A program made the position numbers and the translations under genes. From Bacteroidales bacterium (GTDB lineage: Bacteria; Bacteroidota; Bacteroidia; Bacteroidales; WCHB1-69): a DNA stretch of 34,653 nucleotides. Below, piece by piece: positions 14,742-21,989 of this stretch (its first letter is position 1; every line of letters begins with the position of its first letter). Location of the stretch: positions 1 to 34,653 of the forward strand of contig JAFYEU010000002.1 of assembly GCA_017544105.1 (NCBI GenBank), read 5' to 3'. The notes beneath the pieces are model-generated. The model did no database searches. It was not told the origin of the DNA and saw only the letters and a list, made by a program, of their open reading frames with translations.

Positions 14742-16889
14742 TTATTGCTCGTTGGTGTCCGCAGCAGCTTCGCCGGCCTCGGCAGGCTCCTCGGGAGTGG
14801 CCTCCTTCTTGGGGGCGTTCATCATGCGGATCTTGTATTCCAAATCCTTGATTTCCTCCTTGGCAGCGTCGATCTTCTTGCGGAACTCAGCTGTGATGAT
14901 CTCTGCATTCTTGGAGTTGGAGAAGAAGCCTAAGTTGTTTTCCCACAAGGTGATATCTTCTTTCAACTTCTGCAGTTTGTTCTTGAGGAAGTTCTTCTCC
15001 TTGTCAATGATGCGGTCGGCGTTCGGGTCGTTGAGGATGTTGTCAATCTTGTTTCTGAAACGGTTGTTTCTCAAGTCGCTGGCACTGATCTTCAACTCGG
15101 CAAAACGCTTGTCCAGAGCGGCGCGGTACTCGCTGTAAACGCGGTCTTTGTCCTTTCTGGGCACAAAGCCGATCTGGATCCACTCGTTTTGGTATTGTTT
15201 GATGACCTCCATGTTGGCGTTCCGGTCATCGCCAAACTCATGGTTGAGGATCTTCTCGATGAGCTCTTCCTTCTTCTTCAGGTTTTCAGCCTCCACATCC
15301 TGGATGTTGTTGAAATAGTTGGCTTTAGCCTCAAAGAACTTGTCGCAGGCGGCGCGGAAACGCTTCCATATCTGGTCGGAGTATTTGCGCGGGGTGGCCC
15401 CGATGCTCTTCCATTCGGTTTGCAGCTTCAGAATGTCGTTGGTCGCCTCTTTCCAGTCCGTACGGTCGGCAATACCCTCCGCCTGGATGGCCAGGTTCAA
15501 CTTCTGGTTGTAGTTCTGCATCTGCGAATCCTTGATCTGCTGGAAGTACTCTTTCTTCTGTCCGAAGAACTTGTCCAAGGTGGACTTGAAGCGGTTCCAG
15601 ATCTCGTCGTTGAGCTTGGCGGGAGCCGGTCCTAAGGTCTTCCACATGTTCAACAACTCCGTCAGTTTGTCGCTGATCTCGTTGTAGTCCTTCACAGATT
15701 CGGAGCCTTTGGCGACGATGTCCTCAGCTTGCTCGCAGAGCACAACCTTGGCATTATAGTTGTTCTGCTCTTCTTCGAACAGCTTGTCGTAATAGTCTTT
15801 TCTGCGCTGGTTGATCTGGTCGGAAGCGGCCTTGAAACGCTCCCACAGTTCCTCTTTCTTCTCCTCGGGAACCGGTCCGATCTCTTTCCATTGCTCGTGC
15901 AATGCTTGCAGATCTCTGAATGATTGGTTGATAGAGTCGTTCAACAACAAGGACTCTGCCTTTTCGCACAACTCCAGCTTGCTCTCCATGTTCTTCTTCA
16001 GATCCAGGGTGCGCATCTCCTTGTTGATGCGGAGGATGTCAAAGAACTTCTCCACGTAGAAGTGGTAGTTCTGCCAGAGCGTGGCCGACTCCGTTTGCGG
16101 TACCGGTCCGATGTTCTTCCACTCCTCTTGCAGCTCTTTGAACTTGTCGTTCAAGGTCTTCAGGTGAGACTCGGTCTCGATGAGGTTCTTCAGTTTGTCC
16201 AGTATCTGGTTCTTGGCCTCCAGGTTCTTCACCTTCTGTGCCTCTAAAGCGGCGATGAATTTGGCCTTGGAGTCTTTATATTTCTGGAATGCGTTGTTGA
16301 AGCGCACTTCATATTGGTCGGGTTCGGAAGAGGGGGCCTCCACCTCAGCGGCTGCTTCGGGGTTCTCCTCCGTGGCGTTTTGGGCTGACTTGAGGGCCTC
16401 TTCGTAGGCTGCCTCGGCAGCACGCTTGCGCTCCCGGAAAAATTCAATGATTTTGGTTCTCAACACGCCCATACGTGTCTTGATGAGGTTGAAGTTGGGC
16501 TCTTCGACGAGTCTCTCCACTTCTGCGATGGATTGCTCCAAGTCAAAGTTGGCATACTCGGCCTCCACCTGCTCAACGGTCTCCTCTACGGGCGCGGGTT
16601 CTTCTGCTTCCGGCTTCTCTTCGCTCTCTGGGGCGGCTGCGGGCTCCTCAACGGGTGCGGGTGCTGCCTCTGCTTCAGCCTCAGCTGCCGGTTCCTCGGC
16701 AGGCGCCGGCTCATCGGCGACCTCTGCTACGGGCTCCTCCGGTACAGAAACGGTGGTTTCAGTTTCCTCTGCAGGTGCGGGAGTTTCTGTTGACGCATTG
16801 ACGGTGGCTTCCTCTACGGAAGCGCCAGAGTTCACCTCTGCATTCTGATTCTCAGAATTCTCTTGGTGAAGAAGTTCTTGTTGTTCCAT
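14742..16889 (-). CDS. Large DUF349 coiled-coil protein with Pro/Ala/Glu-rich N-terminus
   Basis: The 715-residue protein starts with a low-complexity segment (about 18-105) made of Glu, Ala, Pro and Val. Predicted coiled-coil follows, with about five DUF349 repeats recognisable by LQ(E/T)EWK(N/S/E)IG-P(V/A)P-type strings: at EEWKNIGPVPQTES, EQWKEIGPVPEEKK, NMWKTLGPAPAKLN, TEWKSIGATPRKYS and NEWIQIGFVPRKDK. Each is followed by a WxRF or YxEYRAA helix. DUF349 proteins of Bacteroidetes are cytosolic and of unknown function. No signal peptide or membrane segment is seen. The gene is divergent from glyA, with opposed -7 boxes between them. Confidence 0.88.
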   Translation of the reverse strand: MEQQELLHQENSENQNAEVNSGASVEEATVNASTETPAPAEETETTVSVPEEPVAEVADEPAPAEEPAAEAEAEAAPAPVEEPAAAPESEEKPEAEEPAPVEETVEQVEAEYANFDLEQSIAEVERLVEEPNFNLIKTRMGVLRTKIIEFFRERKRAAEAAYEEALKSAQNATEENPEAAAEVEAPSSEPDQYEVRFNNAFQKYKDSKAKFIAALEAQKVKNLEAKNQILDKLKNLIETESHLKTLNDKFKELQEEWKNIGPVPQTESATLWQNYHFYVEKFFDILRINKEMRTLDLKKNMESKLELCEKAESLLLNDSINQSFRDLQALHEQWKEIGPVPEEKKEELWERFKAASDQINQRRKDYYDKLFEEEQNNYNAKVVLCEQAEDIVAKGSESVKDYNEISDKLTELLNMWKTLGPAPAKLNDEIWNRFKSTLDKFFGQKKEYFQQIKDSQMQNYNQKLNLAIQAEGIADRTDWKEATNDILKLQTEWKSIGATPRKYSDQIWKRFRAACDKFFEAKANYFNNIQDVEAENLKKKEELIEKILNHEFGDDRNANMEVIKQYQNEWIQIGFVPRKDKDRVYSEYRAALDKRFAELKISASDLRNNRFRNKIDNILNDPNADRIIDKEKNFLKNKLQKLKEDITLWENNLGFFSNSKNAEIITAEFRKKIDAAKEEIKDLEYKIRMMNAPKKEATPEEPAEAGEAAADTNEQ

Positions 16890-16947
16890 AATTCTTGTTA
16901 GATTTTTGAATAAAAAATAGAATAAAGATTGTTTATAAAATGAGGCG

Positions 16948-16955
16948 CAAAGATA
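16948..16955 (-). promoter_or_regulatory. Bacteroidetes -7 box for the DUF349 gene
   Basis: Minus-strand TATCTTTG, a perfect TAnnTTTG match, 58 bases before the ATG at 16889. No good -33 at the usual distance. Confidence 0.6.
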
Positions 16956-16967
16956 TTAAAAATATTG

Positions 16968-16975
16968 TATTTTTG
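16968..16975 (+). promoter_or_regulatory. Bacteroidetes -7 box for glyA
   Basis: TATTTTTG matches TAnnTTTG, 59 bases before the glyA ATG. It and the opposite-strand box at 16948-16955 are only 12 bases apart, so the two promoters share sequence. Confidence 0.5.
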
Positions 16976-17034
16976 TTTTTCCAAGGTTGTATTTTTAAGT
17001 CATTATAAATCAATTAATTAATATAAAAAGAAGT

Positions 17035-18315
17035 ATGAAAAGAGACGAACAGATTTTCAATCTTATCCAACAGGAGCGTCAACGCCAGACAAATGGCATT
17101 GAGTTGATCGCCTCCGAGAATTTTGTCAGCGACCAGGTGATGGAAGCCATGGGTTCTGTCATGACCAACAAGTATGCGGAAGGTCTTCCCGGCAAGCGTT
17201 ATTATGGCGGTTGCCAGATCGTGGACCAGTCGGAGCAACTTGCTATCGACCGTGTGAAGCAGCTTTTCGGTTGTGAGTGGGCCAACGTGCAGCCGCACTC
17301 TGGCGCTCAGGCCAACATGGCTGTCCTGATGACCTGCCTCCAGCCGGGCGACACCTTCATGGGCCTCGACCTGAACCATGGCGGTCACCTCTCTCACGGC
17401 TCCCCCGTGAACTCCTCCGGTATCCTCTATCATCCTGTGGCTTATCAGGTGGACGAGGAGACGGGTTGTGTCAACTATGACAAGATGGAAGAGGTGGCAC
17501 TTCGCGAGAAGCCGAAGTTGATCATCGGTGGTGCCTCCGCCTACAGCCGCGACTGGGATTGGGCTCGCATGCGTCAGATCGCCGATAAGGTTGGCGCTAT
17601 CTTGATGGCCGACATCTCCCATCCCGCCGGCTTGATTGCCAAGGGCCTCCTGAACAATGCCATCGCTCATTGCCATATCGTGACGACCACTACCCACAAG
17701 ACCCTTCGTGGACCTCGTGGCGGTCTGATCATGCTGGGCAAAGACTTTGAGAATCCGTGGGGCAAGACCACCCCGAAGGGCGTCGTCAAGATGATGTCCC
17801 AAATGCTGGATTCCGCCGTCTTCCCGGGCTGTCAAGGTGGTCCGCTGGAGCATGTGATTGCCGCTAAGGCTGTCGCCTTCGGTGAGGCTCGGACCGATGA
17901 GTATGCTCAATATGTGAAACAGGTGAAACTCAACGCCGCAGCCATGGCCAACGCCTTCGTCAAGAGAGGCTACAAGGTTATCTCCAATGGCACCGACAAC
18001 CACCTGATGCTCATCGACCTCCGTACCAAGTTCCCGGATCTGACCGGTAAGGTGGCTGAGAACACGCTCGTGAAGGCCGATATCACCATCAACAAGAACA
18101 TGGTTCCCTTCGACACCCGCTCCGCCTTCCAGACCTCCGGTATTCGTGTCGGTACCCCCGCCATTACCACTCGTGGCCTGAAAGAAAATGATATGGACGG
18201 TATCGTCGCCATGATCGACGCCATCCTTTGCGATGTGGAGAACGAGGACCTGATTGCCAAGACCCGCAAGCAAGTCAATGAAATGATGTGCGAGCGCCCG
18301 CTCTTCGCTTGGTAG
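17035..18315 (+). CDS. glyA: Serine hydroxymethyltransferase
   Basis: This PLP enzyme interconverts serine and glycine with tetrahydrofolate and is the main source of one-carbon units. The 426-residue length is standard. The PLP-lysine motif [14 protein letters not shown] places Lys222 in the canonical position. Other family blocks are ELIASENF at 23-30, [16 protein letters not shown] at 44-59, [11 protein letters not shown] at 84-94 and ADISHPAGL at 192-200. The ATG at 17035 follows an A+T-rich leader; there is no competing start. A strong hairpin terminator lies directly after the stop, so glyA is probably monocistronic. Confidence 0.98.
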   Translation: MKRDEQIFNLIQQERQRQTNGIELIASENFVSDQVMEAMGSVMTNKYAEGLPGKRYYGGCQIVDQSEQLAIDRVKQLFGCEWANVQPHSGAQANMAVLMTCLQPGDTFMGLDLNHGGHLSHGSPVNSSGILYHPVAYQVDEETGCVNYDKMEEVALREKPKLIIGGASAYSRDWDWARMRQIADKVGAILMADISHPAGLIAKGLLNNAIAHCHIVTTTTHKTLRGPRGGLIMLGKDFENPWGKTTPKGVVKMMSQMLDSAVFPGCQGGPLEHVIAAKAVAFGEARTDEYAQYVKQVKLNAAAMANAFVKRGYKVISNGTDNHLMLIDLRTKFPDLTGKVAENTLVKADITINKNMVPFDTRSAFQTSGIRVGTPAITTRGLKENDMDGIVAMIDAILCDVENEDLIAKTRKQVNEMMCERPLFAW

Positions 18316-18335
18316 TCACACGTTATCTGTAAACG

Positions 18336-18390
18336 ACAGGCGGCAGACGATTCATCCCTTGTGAACGCATGCCGCCTGTTCTTTGTATTT
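18336..18390 (+). terminator. Rho-independent terminator after glyA
   Basis: ACAGGCGGCA (18336-18345) pairs perfectly with TGCCGCCTGT (18370-18379), with a 24-base loop, followed by a T-rich stretch. It starts 20 bases after the glyA stop. Confidence 0.75.
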
Positions 18391-18423
18391 TATACTATAT
18401 TATATATATCATAAATTAATCTT

Positions 18424-19071
18424 ATGCCGACTTCGAATTATCTGCTGCTGGGGGCTAAACATCGCATGATCGAGTCCCTCCGCCAAAAGGGAATCAGCGA
18501 CGAGAATGTTTTGAACGCTTTTGATAAGGTGGAACGACATCTTTTCGTGGAGTCTTTCCTTTGGAATAAGGCTTACGAGGAGACTGCCCTGCAACTGCCT
18601 GCTGGACAAACTATTTCGCATCCCTACACCGTCGCTTTCCAGTCGCAACTGCTGCAGATAAAGAAAGGGCTGAAAGTGCTGGAGATAGGCACCGGCTCCG
18701 GCTTTCAGGCTGCCATCCTGAGTGCGATGGGGGCCAAGGTCTTCACCATCGAACGGCAGATGATGCTCTATCAGAAAACCTCCAAGCTGTTGGAGTCCAT
18801 GGACAAGAGCATCTATACCACCTTTGGTGACGGCTTCCATGGCATAGAACGGTTTGCCCCCTATGACCGCATCATCGTCACCTGCGGTGCCCCCGAGGTG
18901 CCTCAGAAACTGCTGAAACAGTTGTCTGTAGGTGGAATCATGGTTATTCCCGTAGGCGAATCTTCCCAGACGATGGTCCGCCTGACGAAAACCGGAGAAA
19001 ACATGTATGAAAAAGAGACCTTCGGAGATTTCCTCTTTGTCCCGATGTTGAAGGACAGGGTTTCGTTCTGA
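18424..19071 (+). CDS. pcm: Protein-L-isoaspartate O-methyltransferase
   Basis: This SAM-dependent enzyme starts repair of isoaspartyl residues in aged proteins. The 215-residue protein has the family block GQTISHPYTVAFQSQLL at 61-77, the SAM-binding LEIGTGSGFQAAIL at 86-99, and the later YDRIIVTCGAPEVP and GGIMVIPVG. This agrees in order and spacing with bacterial Pcm. The ATG at 18424 lies just after an extremely A+T-rich leader. It is transcribed alone after the glyA terminator and converges on a lipoprotein gene with five bases between stops. Confidence 0.95.
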   Translation: MPTSNYLLLGAKHRMIESLRQKGISDENVLNAFDKVERHLFVESFLWNKAYEETALQLPAGQTISHPYTVAFQSQLLQIKKGLKVLEIGTGSGFQAAILSAMGAKVFTIERQMMLYQKTSKLLESMDKSIYTTFGDGFHGIERFAPYDRIIVTCGAPEVPQKLLKQLSVGGIMVIPVGESSQTMVRLTKTGENMYEKETFGDFLFVPMLKDRVSF

Positions 19072-19076
19072 ACAGT

Positions 19077-19493
19077 TTATTTTGCGAGGGTGAACTGCTC
19101 GTCGTAGTCCTCCGCCCCATCGCTCTTGAAGATGAGTCCCTTGAGGATGTAGAAGCTGTGCTCGTCGATGGAGTACCCCACACCATATACGATGTAGTCG
19201 CCCGGCGCAATGAAGGTGCAGAGCGAGTCGGTGTCGAGTTTCTCTGCTTGCTCGTTGAAGTATGCCACGGCTTTGGCGTCATTCTCTTCCTTGGTTTCGC
19301 TGGTGAAGGAAATGATTTCGTTGTAAACAACTTGAGAGGATATATAGGATTCGAATCCGTCCCAATCGCTATAGTGCATATTGTTTCTGTAGGCCAGACA
19401 ACCGATGGAATATTGGTTCGTGACATTCTTGTCGCTGCAGCCCATAAACAGGGCAGCGCAACATAATACCATGATACAGAATAGTTTCTTCAT
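19077..19493 (-). CDS. Small lipoprotein of unknown function
   Basis: The product of about 138 residues (ATG at 19493; an in-frame ATG three codons upstream at 19502 is an equal candidate) has an SPII signal ending LFMGCS, so the first mature residue is a lipidated Cys. The mature part contains SIGCLAYRNNMHYSDWDGFESYISSQVV and TFIAPGDYIVYGVGYSID, suggesting a small alpha/beta domain. I do not recognise the family. A well-formed -7 box precedes it, back-to-back with the promoter of the nucleotidyltransferase gene. It converges on pcm. Confidence 0.7.
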   Translation of the reverse strand: MKKLFCIMVLCCAALFMGCSDKNVTNQYSIGCLAYRNNMHYSDWDGFESYISSQVVYNEIISFTSETKEENDAKAVAYFNEQAEKLDTDSLCTFIAPGDYIVYGVGYSIDEHSFYILKGLIFKSDGAEDYDEQFTLAK

Positions 19494-19519
19494 AGGGGTC
19501 ATAGGTGATGATTTTGCCG

Positions 19520-19527
19520 CAAAGATA
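19520..19527 (-). promoter_or_regulatory. Bacteroidetes -7 box for the small lipoprotein gene
   Basis: Minus-strand TATCTTTG, a perfect TAnnTTTG match, 17 to 26 bases before the two candidate ATGs. Confidence 0.6.
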
Positions 19528-19549
19528 TAAAAATAAAAGGATTTTTTTC

Positions 19550-19557
19550 TATTTTTG
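19550..19557 (+). promoter_or_regulatory. -7 box immediately before the nucleotidyltransferase start codon
   Basis: TATTTTTG matches TAnnTTTG and ends only four bases before the ATG at 19562. If used, the transcript would be leaderless or nearly so. Confidence 0.5.
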
Positions 19558-19561
19558 CACG

Positions 19562-20290
19562 ATGATTGCTAACAATCCAGAGTTAATCGGATTTATCTTT
19601 GCGGCGGGCCTCGGGACTCGCCTCTATCCGTTGACGGCCAATCGCCCGAAGGCGTTGGTCAAGTATGAGGGTATCCCTTTGCTGGAGCGGGTTGTCACTA
19701 GGATGACCACCGCCGGCGTGCGACGAATCGTGGTTAATGTGCACCACTTCGCGGACCAGATCATCGACTTTCTGAAGGCCCGACGCTTCGACGCCGACAT
19801 CGTGATTTCCGACGAGCGGGCTTATCTGCGCGATACGGCCGGCGGCCTGAAGTTCGCTTCCCCGTGGCTGCAAGATTGCCGGCACGTGCTGATCCATAAT
19901 GTGGACATCGTCACCAACATGTCCTTGGAGGCACTGGTCGAGGCTCATGTGGGCTCCGGCGCCGACGCCACCCTGGCGGTGCGGGACCGGAAGACCTCCC
20001 GCTATTTCGTCTTTGATCCTTCGACCATGCGCTTGCAGGGATGGCATAATGTCTCTACCGACGAACGGAAAGGTCTCCCCGTCACGGGCCCGATGGCCGA
20101 AATGGCCTTCAGCGGAATCCACGTCATCCGCCGCGAAATGCTCGAATCTATTCCTACCGTTGAGAAGTCCTCCATCACCGATTTTTATCTACAATCTGTC
20201 TCTGATTTTGAAATAATTGGTTATGAGCATAATAGCGATTTTTGGTGTGATGTAGGCAAGTATGAGGAGTATGCTAATGTACTTTCATAG
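19562..20290 (+). CDS. Sugar-1-phosphate nucleotidyltransferase (MurU/GlmU N-terminal-like)
   Basis: The 242-residue protein is a single nucleotidyltransferase domain. The activation motif AAGLGTRLYPLTANRPKALV (14-33) includes Arg20 and Lys30. IHNVDIVTNM in mid-protein matches the metal-binding Asp region. There is a late SGIHVI, and a C-terminal DFWCDVGKYEEY that resembles the WxDxGT end. The short form without a second domain fits MurNAc-1-phosphate uridylyltransferase or a related sugar nucleotide enzyme; no kinase gene such as amgK is adjacent to settle it. Residues 135-160 (RKTSRYFVFDP) follow the MurU-like pattern. The ATG at 19562 follows the -7 box by four bases. An in-frame ATG lies further upstream at 19505, but its extension is not family-like. 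Confidence 0.8.
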   Translation: MIANNPELIGFIFAAGLGTRLYPLTANRPKALVKYEGIPLLERVVTRMTTAGVRRIVVNVHHFADQIIDFLKARRFDADIVISDERAYLRDTAGGLKFASPWLQDCRHVLIHNVDIVTNMSLEALVEAHVGSGADATLAVRDRKTSRYFVFDPSTMRLQGWHNVSTDERKGLPVTGPMAEMAFSGIHVIRREMLESIPTVEKSSITDFYLQSVSDFEIIGYEHNSDFWCDVGKYEEYANVLS

Positions 20291-20331
20291 AGATTGTTAT
20301 GGTTGTTTCAGGGGCTATTCTGGAAGAATAT

Positions 20332-20364
20332 CAATAGCATAATTTTCTAGAAATCCAATAGCAT
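20332..20364 (+). repeat. Direct repeat upstream of the dnaA promoter
   Basis: CAATAGCAT occurs at 20332-20340 and again at 20356-20364, 24 bases start to start, 30 bases before the dnaA -7 box. It could be an operator pair or chance. Confidence 0.4.
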
Positions 20365-20393
20365 TTTATTTTTTTTATTAACTTTTTTATGTT

Positions 20394-20401
20394 TATTTTT
20401 G
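20394..20401 (+). promoter_or_regulatory. Bacteroidetes -7 box for dnaA
   Basis: TATTTTTG matches TAnnTTTG, giving a leader of about 60 bases before the dnaA ATG at 20468. No clear -33. Confidence 0.5.
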
Positions 20402-20467
20402 CGGCGTAGATTCTTCTGCGGAAGGTCTTTTTTAATTAGTTATATTTTAGTTTTTTAGCATATCGAG

Positions 20468-21916
20468 ATGAATAATACAAGTGTTGAAGCAGGAAAAGTG
20501 TGGTCGGAATGCCTGAAGATGATCCCCGGAATTGTCGGGGTGCAGGCCTTCGATAGCTGGTTCGCCCCGTTGATTCCCTATTCGTTGGAGAATAATGTGT
20601 TGACGCTCGTCACCCCCAGTGCTTTCCATAATGAATTTTTGGAGCAGCACTATGTGGATGTCCTCAAGACGGTCATTCACAAACAGTTGGGACCTACGGG
20701 CAAGCTCAAATACCGTTATCCGGTGGAGGTTAACCCGGATCCGAAGATGTCGAAGTTCATGACGGAGCCTTCGCTTTACCGTCCGGCCGTCACCAACCCT
20801 TCCACGCTTCCTCCGGTGGATGTTTTCAACAAGCCCAATCACGAGATCCCCGATCCCTTCGTGCTCCCCGGTATCCAACGCCGTAAGATCCCGTCCAACC
20901 TGATCGACTCTATGACGTTCGACAACTATGTGGAGGGCGACTGCAACCGTATGGCCCGCGCCGCTGGCTGGGCAATCTCCAAAGAGCCCGGCACCACCTC
21001 TTTCAACCCGCTCTTCGTCTATTCTGACGTGGGACTGGGCAAAACCCATCTCGCCAATGCCATCGGTATCCAGACCAAGATCAACTTCCCGGAAAAGATC
21101 GTCGTGTATGTAACCGCCGACACCTTCTGCCAGCAGTATGTTCAGGCGATGAAAAACAACAATATACAGGATTTCATCTATTTCTACCAGTCCCTCGATA
21201 TGCTGATCATGGATGACATCCAGTTCATGAGCGGTGGAAAGGTCAAGACGCAAGACACCTTCTTCCAGATTTTCAATGCCCTGCATCGTGACAACAAGCA
21301 GATTGTCATCACCTCCGACAAGTCCCCCGTGGATATCTCCGGTTTTGAGCCGCGTTTGCTCAGCCGTTTCAAGTGGGGCCTGACGATTGATCTGCAGATT
21401 CCGGACCTGGAGACCCGCCATGCCATCATCCGCAAGAAGCTGGAAAACGACGGCATCGAGTTCCCCGACGAGATTGTGGATTACTTGGCTTATCGCATCA
21501 CGTCCAACACTCGCGAGCTGGAAGGCGCCATCATCGCCATCCTTGCGCAGGCCTCCCTTAACCACCGGGAAATCACCATGGACCTCGCCAAGGAGATGGT
21601 GGACAAGTATGTCAAGTCCAGCGCCAAGGAGATCTCCATCGAGTATATCCAGAAGATCATCGGCGACTATTACAATATCTCCGTGGAGACCATCAACGCC
21701 AAAACGCGAAAGAGTGAGATCGTCCTCGCGCGTCAATTGTGCATGTATTTCGCCAAGAAATATACCAAGCTGCCCCTCTCCACCATCGGCGCCTATTGTG
21801 GCAACAAGGATCATGCCACCGTTCTCCATGCCTGCAAAACCATTGCCAATCTGTATGATACAGATAAAAAGATGCGAGCCAGCATCGACGACATCGACAA
21901 AAAAATGAAGCTGTAA
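20468..21916 (+). CDS. dnaA: Chromosomal replication initiator DnaA
   Basis: The 482-residue protein has the four-domain order: domain I 1-80, a Pro-rich linker 90-140, AAA+ ATPase about 145-365, and DNA-binding domain IV. Walker A is at 186-194 and Walker B is LIMDDIQF at 246-253. FEPRLLSRF holds the arginine-finger region. The domain IV DnaA-box signature GNKDHATVLHACKTI begins at 445. In the P-loop the usual first glycine of GxxxxGKT is a serine (Ser186-Asp187-Val-Gly-Leu-Gly-Lys192-Thr193). I see no cluster of TTATNCACA-type DnaA boxes in the flanking gaps, so oriC is probably elsewhere. recJ follows with its own promoter. Confidence 0.97.
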   Translation: MNNTSVEAGKVWSECLKMIPGIVGVQAFDSWFAPLIPYSLENNVLTLVTPSAFHNEFLEQHYVDVLKTVIHKQLGPTGKLKYRYPVEVNPDPKMSKFMTEPSLYRPAVTNPSTLPPVDVFNKPNHEIPDPFVLPGIQRRKIPSNLIDSMTFDNYVEGDCNRMARAAGWAISKEPGTTSFNPLFVYSDVGLGKTHLANAIGIQTKINFPEKIVVYVTADTFCQQYVQAMKNNNIQDFIYFYQSLDMLIMDDIQFMSGGKVKTQDTFFQIFNALHRDNKQIVITSDKSPVDISGFEPRLLSRFKWGLTIDLQIPDLETRHAIIRKKLENDGIEFPDEIVDYLAYRITSNTRELEGAIIAILAQASLNHREITMDLAKEMVDKYVKSSAKEISIEYIQKIIGDYYNISVETINAKTRKSEIVLARQLCMYFAKKYTKLPLSTIGAYCGNKDHATVLHACKTIANLYDTDKKMRASIDDIDKKMKL

Positions 21917-21934
21917 ATTTAATTTTTCGAAAAG

Positions 21935-21965
21935 TTGAATTTGTGATTTTTTTTGTGTATGTTTG
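21935..21965 (+). promoter_or_regulatory. Bacteroidetes promoter for recJ
   Basis: A TTG at 21935-21937, a 20-base spacer and the -7 box TATGTTTG at 21958-21965, 24 bases before the recJ ATG at 21990. Confidence 0.6.
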
Positions 21966-21989
21966 CTCGCTTTTTTTAAAAATAGGATT

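Noticed and set aside
17014..18273. 419-codon open frame antisense to glyA
   Set aside because: It is a mirror of glyA with His/Gly-rich composition typical of antisense frames in G+C-rich codons.
20291..20467. Replication origin next to dnaA
   Set aside because: A+T-rich, but no DnaA-box cluster was seen on either side of dnaA.
20447..21829. 460-codon open frame antisense to dnaA
   Set aside because: Antisense shadow of dnaA; no start context and no recognisable motifs.
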